DNA from: Streptomyces actinomycinicus
Lineage (GTDB): Bacteria > Actinomycetota > Actinomycetes > Streptomycetales > Streptomycetaceae
DNA length: 64,000 nucleotides
Reading direction: 5' to 3'
Assembly: GCF_016741775.1 (NCBI RefSeq)
Contig: NZ_JAERRK010000003.1
Location: forward strand, 540,765-604,764
The notes beneath the pieces were generated by a model that was not told where the DNA came from, ran no database searches, and saw nothing but the letters and a program-made list of their open reading frames with translations. This document shows, in pieces, positions 61,145 to 64,000 of this stretch. The translations under genes and the position numbers were made by a program. Within the stretch, counting starts at the first letter, position 1. Every line of letters starts with the position of its first letter.

Positions 61145-63499
61145 TCACCCCACCTCGGCGAGCACGCTGAGCACCGCGCGCTCGTCCCGTGCCGCCCGCA
61201 GCCGCTCCCGGAACCCTGCGTCCATCAGCTTCCGGGACAGCAGCGAGAGGATGCGCAGATGCTCGTCACCCGCGGCTGCCTCCGGTACCGCAATCATGAA
61301 GATCAGCCGGGCCTTCGTACCGTCCGGCGACCCCCACTCGACGCCCTCAGCCGACCGCGCGAAGCCGACGACCGGCGCGGTCACCGCATCCGTCTTGGCG
61401 TGCGGGATCGCTATCTCCTCGCCGAGCCCGGTGGTCCCCTGCTCCTCGCGCCGCAGGGCGGCCGCCACCAGCTCTTCCGCATCGGCCACCCGGCCACTGC
61501 GCGCCAGCAGCTCCGCCATCTCCCGGATCGCGGCCTCCTTCGCCACCGCACCGAGCGTCACGCGCACCGTCCGCCCGGTCAGGTGCCCGGACAACACCTC
61601 GGGCCCACCGGACAACACCTCGGGCCCATGCGCAGCCGCGTCAGCCTCCACCGCCGTCGCCGGAATATCCCTCGCATCCGTCTCCGAGGCTGCCGCGGGA
61701 ATGTCCGTCGGGTCCGTCTCCGAGGCTGCCGCGGGAATGTCCGTCGGGTCCGTCTCCGACGCTGCCGCGGGAATGTCCATGGAGGCCGTCTCCCCCTCCG
61801 GCACGTCCACCGCAACGGTCTTCGCCTCGCGCGCGTCCTGCGGGGCTTCTTCCGCCACGGTCCCCGCCTCGCCGGCCGTACTCCCCGCACTCGCGCCCTG
61901 CACCATCCCGGCCCCGGCCACCGCGGCCCCGGCCGCGACGGCGCCGACCGGTGAGAGGTCCCGCCGTGCCGGGTCGGGTACGACCGCGACGGCCGGCGCC
62001 GGCCCCGCCGTACCGGAAACAGCTCCCGCACCCTCCGTGCGACCCCGGCGCCCGCTCACGTCGACCAGTGCCACCGTCGCCAGCGCGGTCACCACCGTGC
62101 CGATCGCCACGGCCACGAAGAACATCGGCACCCCGCTCACCGCACCCAGCACCGCCACGATCGGCCCCCCGTGCGGCACCGCGTCCTTCACCCCGGCCAG
62201 TCCCGCCACCGCGCCGGCCACCGCGCCGCCGAGCATGTTCGCCGGGATGACCTGGGCCGGTCGCGCCGCGGCGAACGGGATCGCGCCCTCGGAGATGCCG
62301 AAGCACCCCATGAACAGCGCCGCCAGACCCGTCTCGCGCTCCTGCCCGGTGTAGAGCCCCCGCCGGACCAGCGTGGCCAGGCCCTGACCGAGCGGCATCA
62401 CCGGGATCGCCGCCGCGCACATGCCCATCACCGTCTGGTTGCCGCTCGCGATGAGCCCCGCCCCGAACAGGAACGCCGTCTTGTTGACCGGCCCGCCCAT
62501 GTCGAACGCGATCATCAGGCCGAGGATCGCGCCGAGCAGTACCGCGCTCGTACCGGTCATCCCGCCGAGCCAGCTCGTCAGATGCTCGAAGACCCAGGAG
62601 ATCGGCTTGCCGATGACGTAGACGAAGAACAGCCCGAGCGCCGTCGTCGCCACGATCGGGATGACGATGATCGGCATGATCGGCTGCACGAACCTCGGCA
62701 CCCGGACCTTCTTGATTCCCAGCACCAGATACCCGGCGAGGAATCCGGTCACGATCGCCCCGATGAAGCCCGCGCCGGCCTCGGAGTCGTAGAGGGCCCC
62801 TGTGTTCGCGATCCAGCCACCGATCATGCCCGGCACCAGCGCGGGCCGGTCCGCGATCGCATACGCGATGTAGCCCGACAGGACCGGGACCATCAGCTGG
62901 AAGCCGATACCGCCGATCGCGTTGACGTGCGCCCAGAACGTGCCGTCCGGGATCACATAGCCCTTGGCCGTGGCGTGGCCGCCGAGCGCGAGCGAGACCG
63001 CGATCAGCAGACCGCCGACGACGACGAACGGGATCATGTACGACACGCCGTTCATCAGCGCCTTGTACACCGGGCCCCGCTCCCTGCCGGCGTCCGGCGG
63101 CGGCCCCGCCGGCCGGCCGCCGGCTGCGTCCGCCCCGTGCACGGGCGCCGACCGCACCCGCTCGAGCAGCTCCTCGGGGTGCCGGATGCCCTCGGCGACT
63201 CCGACCGTCAGCACCCGCTTGCCCACGAAGCGACTCAGGTCGACGTCCTTGTCGGCCGCGACGATGACGCCGTCCGCATGTCTGACATCGTTGTCATCCA
63301 GGATGTTCTCGGCCCCGATGGATCCCTGCGTCTCCACCTTCATCTCGATGCCGCGACTGGCGGCGGCCTGCGCGAGCTTCTCCGCGGCCATGTACGTGTG
63401 CGCGATGCCGGTCGGGCAGGCGGTCACCGCCAGCAGCCGCAGCCGTTGCCCCTCGTCATCGCGGCCACCCGTGGCGGGTGGGCCGGCCGGACTGGTCAC
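61145..63499 (-). CDS. fructose-type PTS permease, EIIBCA
   Basis: 784 residues from the GTG at 63499 with GAGGAG seven bases upstream. Domain order is EIIB (about 1-130, phospho-Cys in LAVTACPTGIAHTYMAAEKL), EIIC (about 140-480, many helices, GGHATAKGYVIPDG), a 130-residue linker, and EIIA (about 640-784, phospho-His in GEEIAIPHAKTD). The linker holds repeats of DIPAAASETDPT coded by a 36-bp unit. It imports and phosphorylates fructose or a related sugar. No fructose-1-phosphate kinase or FruR gene is adjacent, so it is an orphan copy. Confidence 0.93.
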   Translation of the reverse strand: MTSPAGPPATGGRDDEGQRLRLLAVTACPTGIAHTYMAAEKLAQAAASRGIEMKVETQGSIGAENILDDNDVRHADGVIVAADKDVDLSRFVGKRVLTVGVAEGIRHPEELLERVRSAPVHGADAAGGRPAGPPPDAGRERGPVYKALMNGVSYMIPFVVVGGLLIAVSLALGGHATAKGYVIPDGTFWAHVNAIGGIGFQLMVPVLSGYIAYAIADRPALVPGMIGGWIANTGALYDSEAGAGFIGAIVTGFLAGYLVLGIKKVRVPRFVQPIMPIIVIPIVATTALGLFFVYVIGKPISWVFEHLTSWLGGMTGTSAVLLGAILGLMIAFDMGGPVNKTAFLFGAGLIASGNQTVMGMCAAAIPVMPLGQGLATLVRRGLYTGQERETGLAALFMGCFGISEGAIPFAAARPAQVIPANMLGGAVAGAVAGLAGVKDAVPHGGPIVAVLGAVSGVPMFFVAVAIGTVVTALATVALVDVSGRRGRTEGAGAVSGTAGPAPAVAVVPDPARRDLSPVGAVAAGAAVAGAGMVQGASAGSTAGEAGTVAEEAPQDAREAKTVAVDVPEGETASMDIPAAASETDPTDIPAAASETDPTDIPAAASETDARDIPATAVEADAAAHGPEVLSGGPEVLSGHLTGRTVRVTLGAVAKEAAIREMAELLARSGRVADAEELVAAALRREEQGTTGLGEEIAIPHAKTDAVTAPVVGFARSAEGVEWGSPDGTKARLIFMIAVPEAAAGDEHLRILSLLSRKLMDAGFRERLRAARDERAVLSVLAEVG
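61658..61790. repeat. 36-bp coding repeats in the PTS linker
   Basis: Near-identical 36-bp units (about four) encode DIPAAASETDPT and slight variants, in frame. The flanking PEVLSG duplication (61580-61625) is a second, shorter repeat in the same linker. Confidence 0.85.
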
Positions 63500-63955
63500 G
63501 TCGGTCTCCTCACGTTTCGCCGTGCGCGGCGCCGTCCTGACACCCCGCGAACGGAACCGGAACTCCCGGTCCCCCAGCATCCTGCACCACCTCACCCTCG
63601 TCTCGAAGGCATAAAAATCCCAGTTCAAGCCGGTCTGTCGCCCCTGGTTCCACGGTTTCCGCACAACCACCGCCCTCCGCTCCGGCCGCTCGAACCACCC
63701 GCCGAACGGCCCGAAGTATGCGGAGGCGGACTGGGGTCGACCGGGGCGTCCGGTGTAGCTTGGGACAGAGCCAGACGTCGCTGCTGATGGCGGTCGGGCG
63801 GTCCGACGCGGACCGACCGAGGGAGAGAGGGCCTCCGACGGACTGCGCTGCGCGCACGTGGGCATGCCTGTGTCCTCTTTTTCGGGCACCCCTGTGTCCG
63901 CCGCCGCGCAGACCAGCCGTACCCACCTCGCCCCAACCCCGAGGAGCAGCTCGCA
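63500..63955. other. divergent intergenic region of PTS and ahcY
   Basis: 456 bp without credible ORF. It carries a -10-like TAGCTT (63757-63762) within the left half and a GAGGAG ribosome-binding site for ahcY near 63941. I looked for the SAH riboswitch consensus often found before ahcY and did not see it. Confidence 0.5.
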
Positions 63956-64000
63956 ATGACGACTGTCGACAACCGACAGGACTTCAAGGTCGCCGATCTC
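63956..64000 (+). CDS. ahcY: S-adenosylhomocysteine hydrolase, 5' end
   Basis: Only the first 15 residues are in the window: MTTVDNRQDFKVADL. GAGGAG lies upstream of the ATG. I recognise this as the conserved N-terminus of the Streptomyces S-adenosylhomocysteine hydrolase, which splits SAH into adenosine and homocysteine. The short sequence limits certainty. Confidence 0.75.
   Translation, partial: MTTVDNRQDFKVADL

Noticed and set aside
63500..63955. SAH riboswitch before ahcY
   Set aside because: The conserved core I would expect near the start of such a riboswitch is not present; GAGGAG here is only the ribosome-binding site.

Overview
High G+C, Streptomyces-type codon use, a WhiB-family developmental regulator, coenzyme F420 genes, LytR-CpsA-Psr cell-wall ligases and GDP-mannose genes all point to a Streptomyces chromosome. 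Most of the window is core genome. The exception is one 13.5-kb integrated element at about 14.2-27.7 kb.

Left core (1-14.2 kb): the 3' end of an LAETG sortase substrate, a POT peptide transporter, an OmpR-type two-component system, GtrA, and a translationally coupled purK-purE-dipeptidase operon. These are followed by a MerR regulator, a dipeptidase paralogue with its metal ligands lost, a VOC protein beside the remnant of a second copy, UDP-glucose dehydrogenase, and an acyl-CoA dehydrogenase whose 3' end is the attachment site of the element.

Element (about 14225-27723): a tyrosine integrase faces a divergent wHTH regulator across an operator-like inverted repeat. The rightward arm carries an Xis/AlpA-like protein, a Cys-rich protein, an XRE regulator, a coiled-coil protein, a P27-like terminase small subunit candidate, a decayed HNH nuclease, an Lsr2-BRCT fusion and a large P-loop replication-type protein. 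A leftward block of small proteins and a rightward DUF6879 / XRE-DUF5753 / DUF397 module follow. I see no capsid, portal, lysis or conjugation gene, so a phage-satellite-like island is my leading interpretation. Integration rebuilds the last 20 codons of the dehydrogenase with synonymous codons only.

Right core (27.7-64 kb): a Cys-rich copper-storage-like protein; five LytR-CpsA-Psr proteins with a family-2 glycosyltransferase and a thioesterase; a TIGR03089 protein; a PGRP-type amidase; a sugar-nucleotide pyrophosphorylase; an AlkA-type glycosylase; fbiA-fbiB for F420; and cysteine dioxygenase with a previously unannotated poly-cysteine leader ORF. Then come whiB, a giant membrane glycosyltransferase coupled to a DUF5719 protein, a metallopeptidase-fold protein, a DUF3499 protein, manB / Trm112-like / SIS isomerase / manA, a cation efflux protein, a signal peptidase with an altered active site, a fructose-type PTS EIIBCA, and the first 15 codons of ahcY.

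The genes combine into three themes: GDP-mannose and cell-envelope glycopolymer supply and attachment (manA, manB, pyrophosphorylase, glycosyltransferases, LCP ligases, amidase); cofactor and sulfur metabolism (fbiAB, cysteine dioxygenase, ahcY); and development (whiB). Short GC-rich tandem repeats sit between many genes, and several of them begin inside the preceding gene and include its stop codon.
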